From Nitriliruptoraceae bacterium (GTDB taxonomy: Bacteria; Actinomycetota; Nitriliruptoria; Nitriliruptorales; Nitriliruptoraceae): a stretch of 9,296 nt of DNA. The notes beneath the pieces are model-generated. The model was given only the letters and a program-made list of their open reading frames with translations. It did not search any database and was not told the origin of the DNA. Made by a program: the position numbers and the translations under genes. Positions 1-6,231 of the stretch are shown here, piece after piece. Each line of letters begins with the position of its first letter. Position 1 is the first letter of the stretch. Location of the stretch: assembly GCA_003554005.1 (NCBI GenBank), contig PWEU01000041.1, positions 1 to 9,296 on the forward strand, read 5' to 3'.

Positions 1-46
1 CGGACGGTACGGGCTTGCGCGGAGCGACAGTACGCTCTGCCACCCA

Positions 47-120
47 GGGCCGGTAGCTCAGCTGGTCAGAGCAGCGGACTCATAATCCGTCAGGCGCGGG
101 TTCGAGCCCCGCCCGGCCCA
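47..120 (+). tRNA. tRNA with CAU anticodon (tRNA-Ile2 or elongator tRNA-Met)
   Basis: A full cloverleaf can be folded by hand. The acceptor stem GGGCCGG (47-53) pairs with CCGGCCC (113-119), followed by discriminator A120. The D stem GCTC/GAGC is 56-59/69-72. The anticodon stem is 74-78/86-90, with loop CTCATAA and anticodon CAT at 81-83. The T stem GCGGG/CCCGC closes the loop TTCGAGC (101-107). No CCA is encoded, since ACCC follows. CAU can mean elongator Met, or Ile2, in which TilS converts C34 to lysidine. The C4-G69 and C5-G68 pairs are features that E. coli TilS favours, so I lean to Ile2. It does not look like an initiator tRNA because the 1-72 pair is intact. A TACGCT -10-like element lies at 31-36, without a convincing -35. 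Confidence 0.95.
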
Positions 121-143
121 CCCTGCGCGGGACGGAGACGTGC

Positions 144-635
144 GTGGAGGCGGCTGTCCTCGGCATCGCCTTCCTGGCGATGCTCGTCGGGATGATCGGG
201 GTGGTGATCCCGGTCCTGCCCGGCCTGCTGATCGTGTGGCTCGTCGGCGTCACGTCGTTGCTGTGGCAGGGTGCCGACACGGTGGGCTGGCTGGTCGCGG
301 CGTGGCTGACGGGGCTGTTCGCCCTCGGCACCCTGGCGACGGTGCTGCTGCCGGCCCGTCGCGGTCGTGAGGCCGGTGCCACGACGGCCTCCTTCGCGGC
401 CGGGCTCACCGGCGCGGTGCTCGGCTTCTTCGTGCTGCCGGTCGCCGGGTTCCTGGTCGGGTTCGTGCTGGGCCTGCTCCTCGGTGAACGGGGCCGGTTG
501 GGGGAGTGGGAGGCGGCGCGAGGGTCCACGCTCGCGGTGCTGCGCGGGTACGGGATCGGGGTCCTGCTCGAGCTGGTGCTCGGGGTCACGATGGTCGGCA
601 GTTGGCTCGTGACGGTGGTCGTCCGGTTCGGCTGA
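144..635 (+). CDS. DUF456 family small integral membrane protein
   Basis: The 163-residue protein is almost entirely hydrophobic. The start is a GTG preceded by a GGACGGAG ribosome binding site about 7 nt upstream. The N-terminal block GMIGVVIPVLPGLLIVW (residues 16-32) matches the proline/glycine pattern I associate with DUF456 proteins. Membrane segments lie at about 5-40, 48-70, 84-114 (a glycine-rich hairpin) and 134-160, with a charged loop GERGRLGEWEAARG at 114-127. The family's function is not established, and I would not assign one. The length is normal for the family. It starts 23 nt after the tRNA and converges on the MFS permease with only 52 nt between the two stops. No clear promoter of its own is visible, so it may be co-transcribed with the tRNA or use a promoter inside that region. 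Confidence 0.85.
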   Translation: MEAAVLGIAFLAMLVGMIGVVIPVLPGLLIVWLVGVTSLLWQGADTVGWLVAAWLTGLFALGTLATVLLPARRGREAGATTASFAAGLTGAVLGFFVLPVAGFLVGFVLGLLLGERGRLGEWEAARGSTLAVLRGYGIGVLLELVLGVTMVGSWLVTVVVRFG

Positions 636-687
636 GGCGCTGACCACCGCCGTCGGAAGACGCCGACCGCCCCGTCGTCGCCGTGGC

Positions 688-2091
688 TCAGCTGCCGTCG
701 TCGGCACTGACCTCGGGCAACGAGCCGCTGACGGCGACCCCCGCGAAGCCGAGCAGCGCGAGGCTGACCAGGGCCGCTTCGGGACCGAGCATCGCGATCG
801 CCGAGGTGATCGCTCCCGTGATCAGCAGGAGCACGCCGATGGCGGTGTTCGACACCGCGACGTAGTCCGTGCGCTGGTTGCCCTCGGCGAGGTCGACCAC
901 GTAGGTCTTGCGGCCGATCCGGGACCCGTGGTGCACCAGCGCCAGCGCCAGGTAGGTCAGCGGGTACAGCAGCTGCACCTCCCGGGCGCCTTCGACCAGC
1001 AGGATGCCGAGGAACACCACCACCACGGTCGCCGACAGCCCCGCGGCCAGCATCATGACCCGGCGGGAGGAGCGGTCGGCGAGCCGACCCCACAGCCGCC
1101 CGCCGACCAACGCCGCGATACCGCTGGAGATCACGAACCCGCCGAGCCCCTGCAGGCCCGCGCCACCCTGCCGGGTGGCCAGGGTGACCACGAACGGCGG
1201 GCTCAGCGCCGAGACCAGCAGGAGCGTGCGGGCGAGCACGAACCTGCGGAAGGGCGCGTCCTCGCGGAGCAGCCCGAGCGCCCGGGCCACGGCACCGTCA
1301 TCGCCGTCACCATCGTCGTGCTCACCGGGAGCTTCCTGCACGCTCGAGAACACCCCTGCGGCGAGCAGCCAGGCGACGGCGGCACCGGCCAGCAGCCCGG
1401 CGAAGGTGGTGGGTGCCGCGTCCTCCCCGCCGAGGATGCGCAGGCCGAGCCCGACGGTGATGGAGGCCACGCCGGCACCGATCGTGGCATAGCCGGTGAT
1501 CTGCCCCCGGACACCCTTCGGCAGGGTGCGGCCCAGCACGTCCTTGGAGGCGATGGAGGACAGCGACCGAGCCAGGCTGAACAGCGCCAGTGTCACCAGC
1601 AGCGCGACCCCGGCGACCGCGCCCTCGAGCGTGGCGGCGATCAGGGCCATCAGTACGACGGCGGCGGCCTGGAGCAGGGCCCCGGCGACCCACACCCACT
1701 TGCGAACGGCGCGTCGCCGCACCAGCGGCACCAGGGCGGCCTGGGGCAGCATCGAGCCCGACTCCCGGATCGGGACCAGGAGGCCGGTGAGGCCGGCCGG
1801 GGCACCCAGGGCGGCCAGCAACCAGCTCAGCACGGTCTTGGCGTCGACGATCAGGTCGCCGGCCTTCTGCAGCGTCATGGCCACGACCTGCCGGCCGGCG
1901 TTGCCAGGGACGGCCTCGGCCACCTCCTGATCGAGCTCGCCGCGGCCGTGGTCCTCGTCGTCGTCGACCAGCAGCGTGTACAGCCGCTCGGCGGCGTCAT
2001 CCCGCTGCGCGTCGCTCCCCTGGGTCCCTCCAGCTGTCCGCCCGACGAGCTTGCCACGCCGGGGCCGGACGGTGGGGCGCTGGCCCCGCAC
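688..2091 (-). CDS. MFS permease with conserved cytosolic N-terminal segment
   Basis: The 467-residue protein has about 12 hydrophobic segments and the major facilitator motif A, seen as GGRLWGRLADRSSRR (330-344) between two membrane helices. A soluble N-terminal stretch of about 85 residues (AERLYTLLVDDDED at 34-47, VPGNAGRQV at 61-69) precedes the first helix. Together with RESGSMLPQ (109-117) and VHHGSRIGRKTYVVD (386-400), it suggests a distinct MFS subgroup that I recognise but whose substrate I do not know. An acidic loop, EHDDGDGDDG at 257-266, sits between the two six-helix halves. The start is uncertain. GTG at 2091 is the first in-frame start after an in-frame TGA at 2113-2115. The nearest strong ribosome binding site, GAGGAGG (2108-2114), is 16 nt away, which is unusually far. 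The gene lies 139 nt after the response regulator, so it may be a distal operon member. Exporter activity is an inference. Confidence 0.85.
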   Translation of the reverse strand: MRGQRPTVRPRRGKLVGRTAGGTQGSDAQRDDAAERLYTLLVDDDEDHGRGELDQEVAEAVPGNAGRQVVAMTLQKAGDLIVDAKTVLSWLLAALGAPAGLTGLLVPIRESGSMLPQAALVPLVRRRAVRKWVWVAGALLQAAAVVLMALIAATLEGAVAGVALLVTLALFSLARSLSSIASKDVLGRTLPKGVRGQITGYATIGAGVASITVGLGLRILGGEDAAPTTFAGLLAGAAVAWLLAAGVFSSVQEAPGEHDDGDGDDGAVARALGLLREDAPFRRFVLARTLLLVSALSPPFVVTLATRQGGAGLQGLGGFVISSGIAALVGGRLWGRLADRSSRRVMMLAAGLSATVVVVFLGILLVEGAREVQLLYPLTYLALALVHHGSRIGRKTYVVDLAEGNQRTDYVAVSNTAIGVLLLITGAITSAIAMLGPEAALVSLALLGFAGVAVSGSLPEVSADDGS

Positions 2092-2112
2092 GGTCGTCCA
2101 GGGACGTCCTCC

Positions 2113-2214
2113 TCACCCGACCCCGTCGTACCCCTCACGGCAGGGGTGCGGCACCTGCCGTTCCTCGTCGGGCCCACGCACGTCGAGCAGGTCGCAGCCC
2201 GGATCTGCCGACAT
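2113..2214 (-). CDS. Possible 33-residue small protein between response regulator and MFS permease
   Basis: An ATG at 2214 lies 16 nt after the response regulator stop, with a GAGGA ribosome binding site (2223-2227) 8 nt upstream of it. The ORF runs 33 codons to TGA, with about 85% G/C at third positions, in line with coding sequence here. The peptide begins MSADPGCDLLDVRGPDEERQ. The LLDVRGPDEE stretch resembles the start of a rhodanese domain (LLDVREPxE), but the catalytic cysteine loop cannot be present at this length. It could be a real small operon member, a leader peptide for the MFS gene, or chance. It is in the same reading frame as the MFS permease, separated from it by the TGA. A 6-bp inverted repeat (2130-2147) lies inside it. 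I do not recognise it. Confidence 0.3.
   Translation of the reverse strand: MSADPGCDLLDVRGPDEERQVPHPCREGYDGVG
2130..2147 (-). repeat. Inverted repeat (hairpin) upstream of the MFS gene
   Basis: ACCCCT and AGGGGT form a perfect 6-bp stem with a 6-nt loop, about 40 nt before the GTG of the MFS permease. There is no T-tract, so it is not a standard intrinsic terminator. It could slow transcription between the response regulator and the permease, or serve as a binding site. Confidence 0.4.
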
Positions 2215-2230
2215 CCCGACGGTCCTCAGG

Positions 2231-2716
2231 TCACGGGTCACCAAGGCCCCTGAGGGCGGGCATCACCCGGGCGGCGTCGAGCACGCTCAGGTGCGGGAGC
2301 GGATCGACCTCCTGCTGCAGGACGTAGGTGGTGAGCTCGTTGCGCACCAGCTGCCGCAGGTCCTCGGCGTCCCAGGGCTTGGTGAGGTAGTGGTCGAGCC
2401 CGGCCTCGTTGACCGCCCGGATCGTGTCCTGCTGATCGGCCTGCCCGGTGACCAGGACCTTCCGGCTGCGGCCGTGGTCGTCGTCCCGGCACAACCCCAC
2501 CAGGAAGTCGACGCCGGACATGCCCGGGAGGCGGTGGTCGGCGAGGACCAGGGCGAGCGGATCGCCGTCCCTGGCGAGCTCTGCGAGCACGGCGTGTGCG
2601 TCGGTGACGTCCTCGGCGGGTTCGACCCTGACCGTCCCCGCGAAGGGGTCGAGGTCACGCACGATCGCATCGCGGACCTCCGGCTCGTCCTCGAGTACCA
2701 GTACGGCGAGCTGCAC
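2231..2716 (-). CDS. Receiver-only response regulator
   Basis: The 161-residue protein is a single CheY-like receiver. The acidic pocket is E9-D10-E11, the phosphoacceptor Asp is D60 in LVLADHRLPGMSG, the conserved Thr is T90 (KVLVTG), and the conserved Lys is K113 in LTKPW. A tail of about 40 residues (from 122) is helical and has no recognisable DNA-binding or enzymatic domain. The start is the GTG at 2716, preceded by a near-perfect AGGGGAGG site 7 nt upstream. Extending further upstream gives a Ser/Pro-rich, non-protein-like leader that overlaps the kinase gene. It begins 19 nt after the kinase stop, so the kinase is its obvious partner. Without an output domain it probably acts by protein contact, in a phosphorelay, or as a phosphate sink. 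KPW-type receivers also occur in fused HD-GYP and reductase regulators, but no such domain is encoded here. Confidence 0.93.
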   Translation of the reverse strand: MQLAVLVLEDEPEVRDAIVRDLDPFAGTVRVEPAEDVTDAHAVLAELARDGDPLALVLADHRLPGMSGVDFLVGLCRDDDHGRSRKVLVTGQADQQDTIRAVNEAGLDHYLTKPWDAEDLRQLVRNELTTYVLQQEVDPLPHLSVLDAARVMPALRGLGDP

Positions 2717-2735
2717 GTCGGTGCCTCCCCTGGGA

Positions 2736-4631
2736 TCAGGCGGCCGGCAGCCGCACGGTCGCGACCGTGCGACCCGGCTCGGATGTGACGGTGATGGTGC
2801 CATCGTGACTGTGGATGATGCGTTGGCTGATGGCCAACCCGAGGCCGAGCCCGTAGCGGAAGCGGCCGTGCTTGGTGGTGAAGCGTGGCTCGAACAGCCG
2901 GGGCAGGACGTCCGGGGGGATCCCCGGCCCGTCATCGATCACCTCGACGACGACCTCGTCCTCCTCGCGGCGGGTGATGACCTGGAGATGTCCCTCCCCC
3001 TCCATGGCGTCGACGGCGTTGAGGACCAGGTTCGTCCACACCTGGCCGAGCGGTCCCGGGTGGCCGTCGATGGTCGGCAGGTCGTCCTCGTCGACCCGTT
3101 CGAGTTCGACCCCGTCGAGCTTGTGGGCGACGAGGTGGAGGGCGTCGTCGATCGTGCCGGCCACGTCCACCCCGTGCACCGTGGCCTCGGCGGGCCGGGC
3201 GTAGCTCTTCAGGCTCTGGACCAGGTCGGTGATGCGGTCGGTACCGAGACGCAGGTTCCGGAGCGCGCCACCGAGCTCGGCCGCGACCACGAACTCCTCG
3301 AGCTCCCCGGCATCGAGCTCGCGGGCCAGCTCCGCCACCTGGGCGGGGTCGTCGACACCGGCCGCGACGAGGCGGCGGGCGACCGGCTCGGACCCCAACG
3401 CCGATGCGAGCTCGCGACGCAGCTGGCGTTGGTGAGCCGTGCCGAGGGGGGAGCGTTGTCGGGTCGAGGCGATCACCTCGGCGAGCGCGGTGCCGCGGGG
3501 GTGATCGGTCAGCAGGCGGGTCAGGTCATCGCTGATGAAGTTGGCTGATCGGGCCACGGCCGAGGCCGGGTTGTTCAGCTCGTGGGCCACCCCGGCCGAC
3601 AGCTCGCCGAGGGTGGCCATGCGGGCCGACTCGACGAGCTCGAGCCGCGCGCCCTCGAGCTGCTCGAGCGCGGTGGCCAGCTGGGTCCGCTCCCGGTCGA
3701 GCTCGGCGTTGAGCTTGACCTTCTCCCCCTGTAGCTGCTCCGACCGGCGCAGCCGCGTGGCGAGCGCGCGTGCCGTGGCCGCCGCCATCACGGAGCCGAC
3801 CTCCGGCTCCACCGCCAACGCGTGCTCGAGCTGCTCGAGGCTGATGTGGAGCACCTCGACGTCGCTGGTGGCACGGGCGGTGAAGAACGCGCGAGCCTGC
3901 TGGGTCAGCGACAGCAGGCCGACCACGGGCCCGGTGGAGGCGTGGTGGAGGCGCAGCTCCCCGATCTCACTGGCACGGTCCAACGCGACCGAACCCGACA
4001 GCACGACGATCACCCCGTCGACACCGACGCCCTGGTGGGTCAGGCGGGTCCCCTCCGGCAGCTGCAGGCGGGGCCGCCGCCCCAGCGCCCGGTCGAGGGC
4101 GGTCACCAGCCGAGCGGTCAGTGCCTGCTCGTCGAGTTCCAGGTCGCGCAGGAGGTTGCTGGTCGGCAGCTCCGGGGCGGTGCCTCGGCGGTGCAGTGCC
4201 GTCAGCCGTGGATCCTTCGGGTCGCGGGCCGACAGCCACCTGGTCAGCTGGGAGCGCGCGTGGGCGCCGAGCCAGCCGGTGGACCAGGGCCCCCCGATCA
4301 CCGCTGCGAGGCGGTCGTCGTCGAGGGCGCGGTGCAGGTCGTCGTGGCGGTCGCGTTCGGTGACGAGGATCGTCTGGGCGGCCCGGGCCCGGGGGGCGGC
4401 CCCCAACGCCGCGACGCGTTCGTCGACCGAGGTGCCGTCGTCGAGCAACGCCACGAGCCCGAGGGTGGTCACCTCGGGCAGGGTGCGGGCGACCGCGACC
4501 GGGTCGCCGCCGACATGGACCGCGGCGATCCCGGCCAGCCCGGCGCTGAGTTCGGCGACCAGGGCATCGCGGAGCCGGCCGGCGGGGCCAGCGACGAGGA
4601 CGGCGATGCCGAGCGGCTCGATGTCGCTCAC
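2736..4631 (-). CDS. Cytoplasmic sensor histidine kinase: pseudo-receiver, cNMP-binding-like domain, HisKA, HATPase
   Basis: Residues are numbered from the GTG at 4631 (631 residues). Residues 6-133 look like a receiver fold: it ends in TILVTERD...IGGPW...RWL, which parallels VLVTGQ...LTKPW in the neighbouring regulator. The acidic pocket and the conserved Lys are lost, so it is a pseudo-receiver. Residues about 158-283 resemble a CRP-type cyclic-nucleotide-binding domain (GVDGVIVVLSGSVAL). A coiled coil at about 298-338 leads to the H-box GELSAGVAHELNNP with phosphoacceptor H350. The ATPase part has the N-box around N538 (NLVLNAVDAM), DDGPGIP (566-572), FEPRFTTK (580-587) and GLGLGLAIS (594-602). 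About 80 residues separate the two dimerisation helices, which is unusually long. No membrane segment is seen. The start overlaps the transporter stop as GTGA, implying translational coupling. An in-frame GTG at 4652 would add 7 residues. Confidence 0.93.
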   Translation of the reverse strand: MSDIEPLGIAVLVAGPAGRLRDALVAELSAGLAGIAAVHVGGDPVAVARTLPEVTTLGLVALLDDGTSVDERVAALGAAPRARAAQTILVTERDRHDDLHRALDDDRLAAVIGGPWSTGWLGAHARSQLTRWLSARDPKDPRLTALHRRGTAPELPTSNLLRDLELDEQALTARLVTALDRALGRRPRLQLPEGTRLTHQGVGVDGVIVVLSGSVALDRASEIGELRLHHASTGPVVGLLSLTQQARAFFTARATSDVEVLHISLEQLEHALAVEPEVGSVMAAATARALATRLRRSEQLQGEKVKLNAELDRERTQLATALEQLEGARLELVESARMATLGELSAGVAHELNNPASAVARSANFISDDLTRLLTDHPRGTALAEVIASTRQRSPLGTAHQRQLRRELASALGSEPVARRLVAAGVDDPAQVAELARELDAGELEEFVVAAELGGALRNLRLGTDRITDLVQSLKSYARPAEATVHGVDVAGTIDDALHLVAHKLDGVELERVDEDDLPTIDGHPGPLGQVWTNLVLNAVDAMEGEGHLQVITRREEDEVVVEVIDDGPGIPPDVLPRLFEPRFTTKHGRFRYGLGLGLAISQRIIHSHDGTITVTSEPGRTVATVRLPAA

Positions 4632-6037
4632 ATCAGGCCCAGCCACGACCACCAGGTCGGCATGACGAAGGACAGCAACGCGAAGGCCACGACGCCGATG
4701 ATGAGACCCGTGAAGATCATCGCCGACTGCGGCACCTCACCGGTGGCGTAGGCGATCGCGTTCGGCGGGGTGCTGATGGGCAGCGACATGGCCATGCCGC
4801 AGGACAGGGCCACGACCCCCGCCACCAGTGCGGCGTTCATGCCCAACCCGACGGCCAGGCTGAGCGCGAGTGGGATGAGCAGGTTGGCGGCCGCCGAGGA
4901 CGAGATCACCGTGGACATGGCCAGGCCGGCGAAGGACAGCAGGGCGATCAGTGCGACCGCGGGCAGCACGTCCCAGTCGACGAGGCCCAACAGCCACACG
5001 TCCATCCCCGAGGCGCCGATGCCGCCGCCGAGCGCGATGCCGCCGGCCACCAGCCACAGCACGTGCCACTGCAGGCCCTGGAGGTCCTTGGACCCGAGCA
5101 CGCCGGTCGCCAGCAGCAGCACCACCGGGATGAAGCCGACGGTCGATGAGGCGAGACCGTGCAGCGGTTCGGTGAGCCACAGCAGCACGGTCAGCCCGGC
5201 CACGACGCTGAACAGCATGGCAGGCGGGGTCTTGTTGAACCGCGCCGACATGTCGATCTCGATCTCGGTGTCCGAGGGGATGAAGCGGCGCGTCAGCATC
5301 CACCACGCGCCGATGAGCAGGACCAGCATCAGGGGGACGGCCAGCAGCATCCAGTCGAGGAACGAGATCGAGATCCCCTGGGGGGAGAGCTGTCCCAGGG
5401 CGATCGCGTTGGGAGGCGTGCCGACCGGCGTCCCGATGCCACCGATGTTCGCAGCCACCGGGATGGACAGCGCCAGGCCGGTCCTGGCGGTGCCAGCGGG
5501 CAGCGCCGCCAGAACCGGTAGCAGGACGGCGAACATGGTGGCCGTGGTCGCGGTGTTCGACACGAACATCGACAGCAACGCGGTGATCAGCATCAGCCCC
5601 AGCACGGTGCGCCGTGCGCCGCCGGCGATGAAGGGGCGCAGCAGCAGGGCGGCGAGGTTGCGGTCGACGTCGTACTTGGCCGCGCCGTCGGCGATCAGGA
5701 AGCCACCGATGAACAGGATGATGACCGGGTCGGCCAGGGTGGCGAACACCTCCTGGGCGGTCACCGCGGACTCCTCCAGCGGGACCAACGCCTGATCCGA
5801 CAGCAGCAGCACCTGGAGCAGGATGACCAGCAGCGAGGTCGCGACCAGCGGGATGGCCTCGGTGATCCACAGCACGATGGCCAGCAGGAAGATGGCGAGC
5901 ATCCGTTGCGCGGCGGGCTCGATACCCGGGAGCTCCACGATCAGGGTCGCGACGAACACGATCGCCCCGACCGCCAGACCGAGCGTCTGGCTCCGGCTCA
6001 GGCTGGGCAGACGGGGGGGGGCGTTGGTCGTGGTCAC
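4628..6037 (-). CDS. SLC13/DASS family anion (dicarboxylate-type) symporter
   Basis: The 469-residue inner-membrane protein has the divalent anion:Na+ symporter (DASS/ArsB-NhaD superfamily) pattern. It has an inverted repeat of two hairpin regions, SNTATT at 160-165 with GTPPNAIA at 206-213, and SSSAAANLL at 379-387 with STPPNAIAYATG at 422-433. Other supports are LWITEAIPL (56-64), typical of the family N-terminus, and a size normal for it. Likely substrates are succinate-, malate- or citrate-like carboxylates, or sulfate; sequence alone cannot decide. The second SNT motif reads SSS, so one sodium-site Asn appears to be lost. The start is the GTG at 6037, with a weak AGCGGA site 8 nt upstream. 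The longer ORF to 6295 adds an Arg-rich, implausible leader. A nine-C run lies in codons 6-9. The gene heads the operon, and its stop overlaps the kinase start. Confidence 0.93.
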   Translation of the reverse strand: MTTTNAPPRLPSLSRSQTLGLAVGAIVFVATLIVELPGIEPAAQRMLAIFLLAIVLWITEAIPLVATSLLVILLQVLLLSDQALVPLEESAVTAQEVFATLADPVIILFIGGFLIADGAAKYDVDRNLAALLLRPFIAGGARRTVLGLMLITALLSMFVSNTATTATMFAVLLPVLAALPAGTARTGLALSIPVAANIGGIGTPVGTPPNAIALGQLSPQGISISFLDWMLLAVPLMLVLLIGAWWMLTRRFIPSDTEIEIDMSARFNKTPPAMLFSVVAGLTVLLWLTEPLHGLASSTVGFIPVVLLLATGVLGSKDLQGLQWHVLWLVAGGIALGGGIGASGMDVWLLGLVDWDVLPAVALIALLSFAGLAMSTVISSSAAANLLIPLALSLAVGLGMNAALVAGVVALSCGMAMSLPISTPPNAIAYATGEVPQSAMIFTGLIIGVVAFALLSFVMPTWWSWLGLM

Positions 6038-6231
6038 GTGGTCATCCGCTCGGTTGCGGGGTAGTGGGCCTGGCGGTCGGGCGCGCTCACGGGTCGCGAT
6101 GGTCCGATCGTTCCTGCTGGGTCGATCTCCGACGTCGCTGGAGTCTAGGAGCCCGGTCGTGCGCGGCGACCGTGGATCGTCTGTCCGGGCCAGCACGTCC
6201 ACGCAACCCGGCCGGCAGCTATCGTTGCCCC
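6038..6231. promoter_or_regulatory. Divergent intergenic region with candidate promoters
   Basis: This 194-bp gap separates the minus-strand transporter operon from the plus-strand hemolysin III-like gene. On the minus strand a TAGACT -10-like hexamer (plus-strand 6142-6147) would start transcription near 6135, giving a leader of about 100 nt. An 8-bp palindrome CGACGTCG (6130-6137) sits at that point, within an imperfect inverted repeat (6124-6145), and could be an operator. On the plus strand a TATCGT element (6220-6225) lies 6 nt before the GTG at 6232. No clear -35 boxes were found for either. Confidence 0.35.
6220..6225 (+). promoter_or_regulatory. -10 element for a possible leaderless transcript
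   Basis: TATCGT fits the TANNNT pattern of actinobacterial -10 boxes. It ends 6 nt before the GTG at 6232, the spacing expected if the start codon is also the first transcribed base. No ribosome binding site precedes that GTG, consistent with leaderless initiation. No good -35 was seen. Confidence 0.4.

Noticed and set aside
1..46. Full promoter for the tRNA
   Set aside because: A TACGCT -10-like element is present at 31-36, but the nearest TTGCGC is only 10 nt upstream, too close for a -35 box.
636..687. Possible bidirectional terminator between the convergent DUF456 and MFS genes (GTCGG/CCGAC stem, 652-667)
   Set aside because: Only 5 bp, 6-nt loop, no T-tract on either strand; too weak to call.
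928..2253. Long plus-strand ORF of 441 codons, Gln/Arg/His-rich
   Set aside because: It is antisense to the MFS permease, which has clear membrane helices and motifs; the composition is typical of a shadow frame in GC-rich DNA.
2448..4665. Several long plus-strand ORFs opposite the kinase and regulator genes
   Set aside because: The minus-strand frame carries complete kinase and receiver motifs; the plus-strand products are Ser/Arg/Pro-rich shadows.
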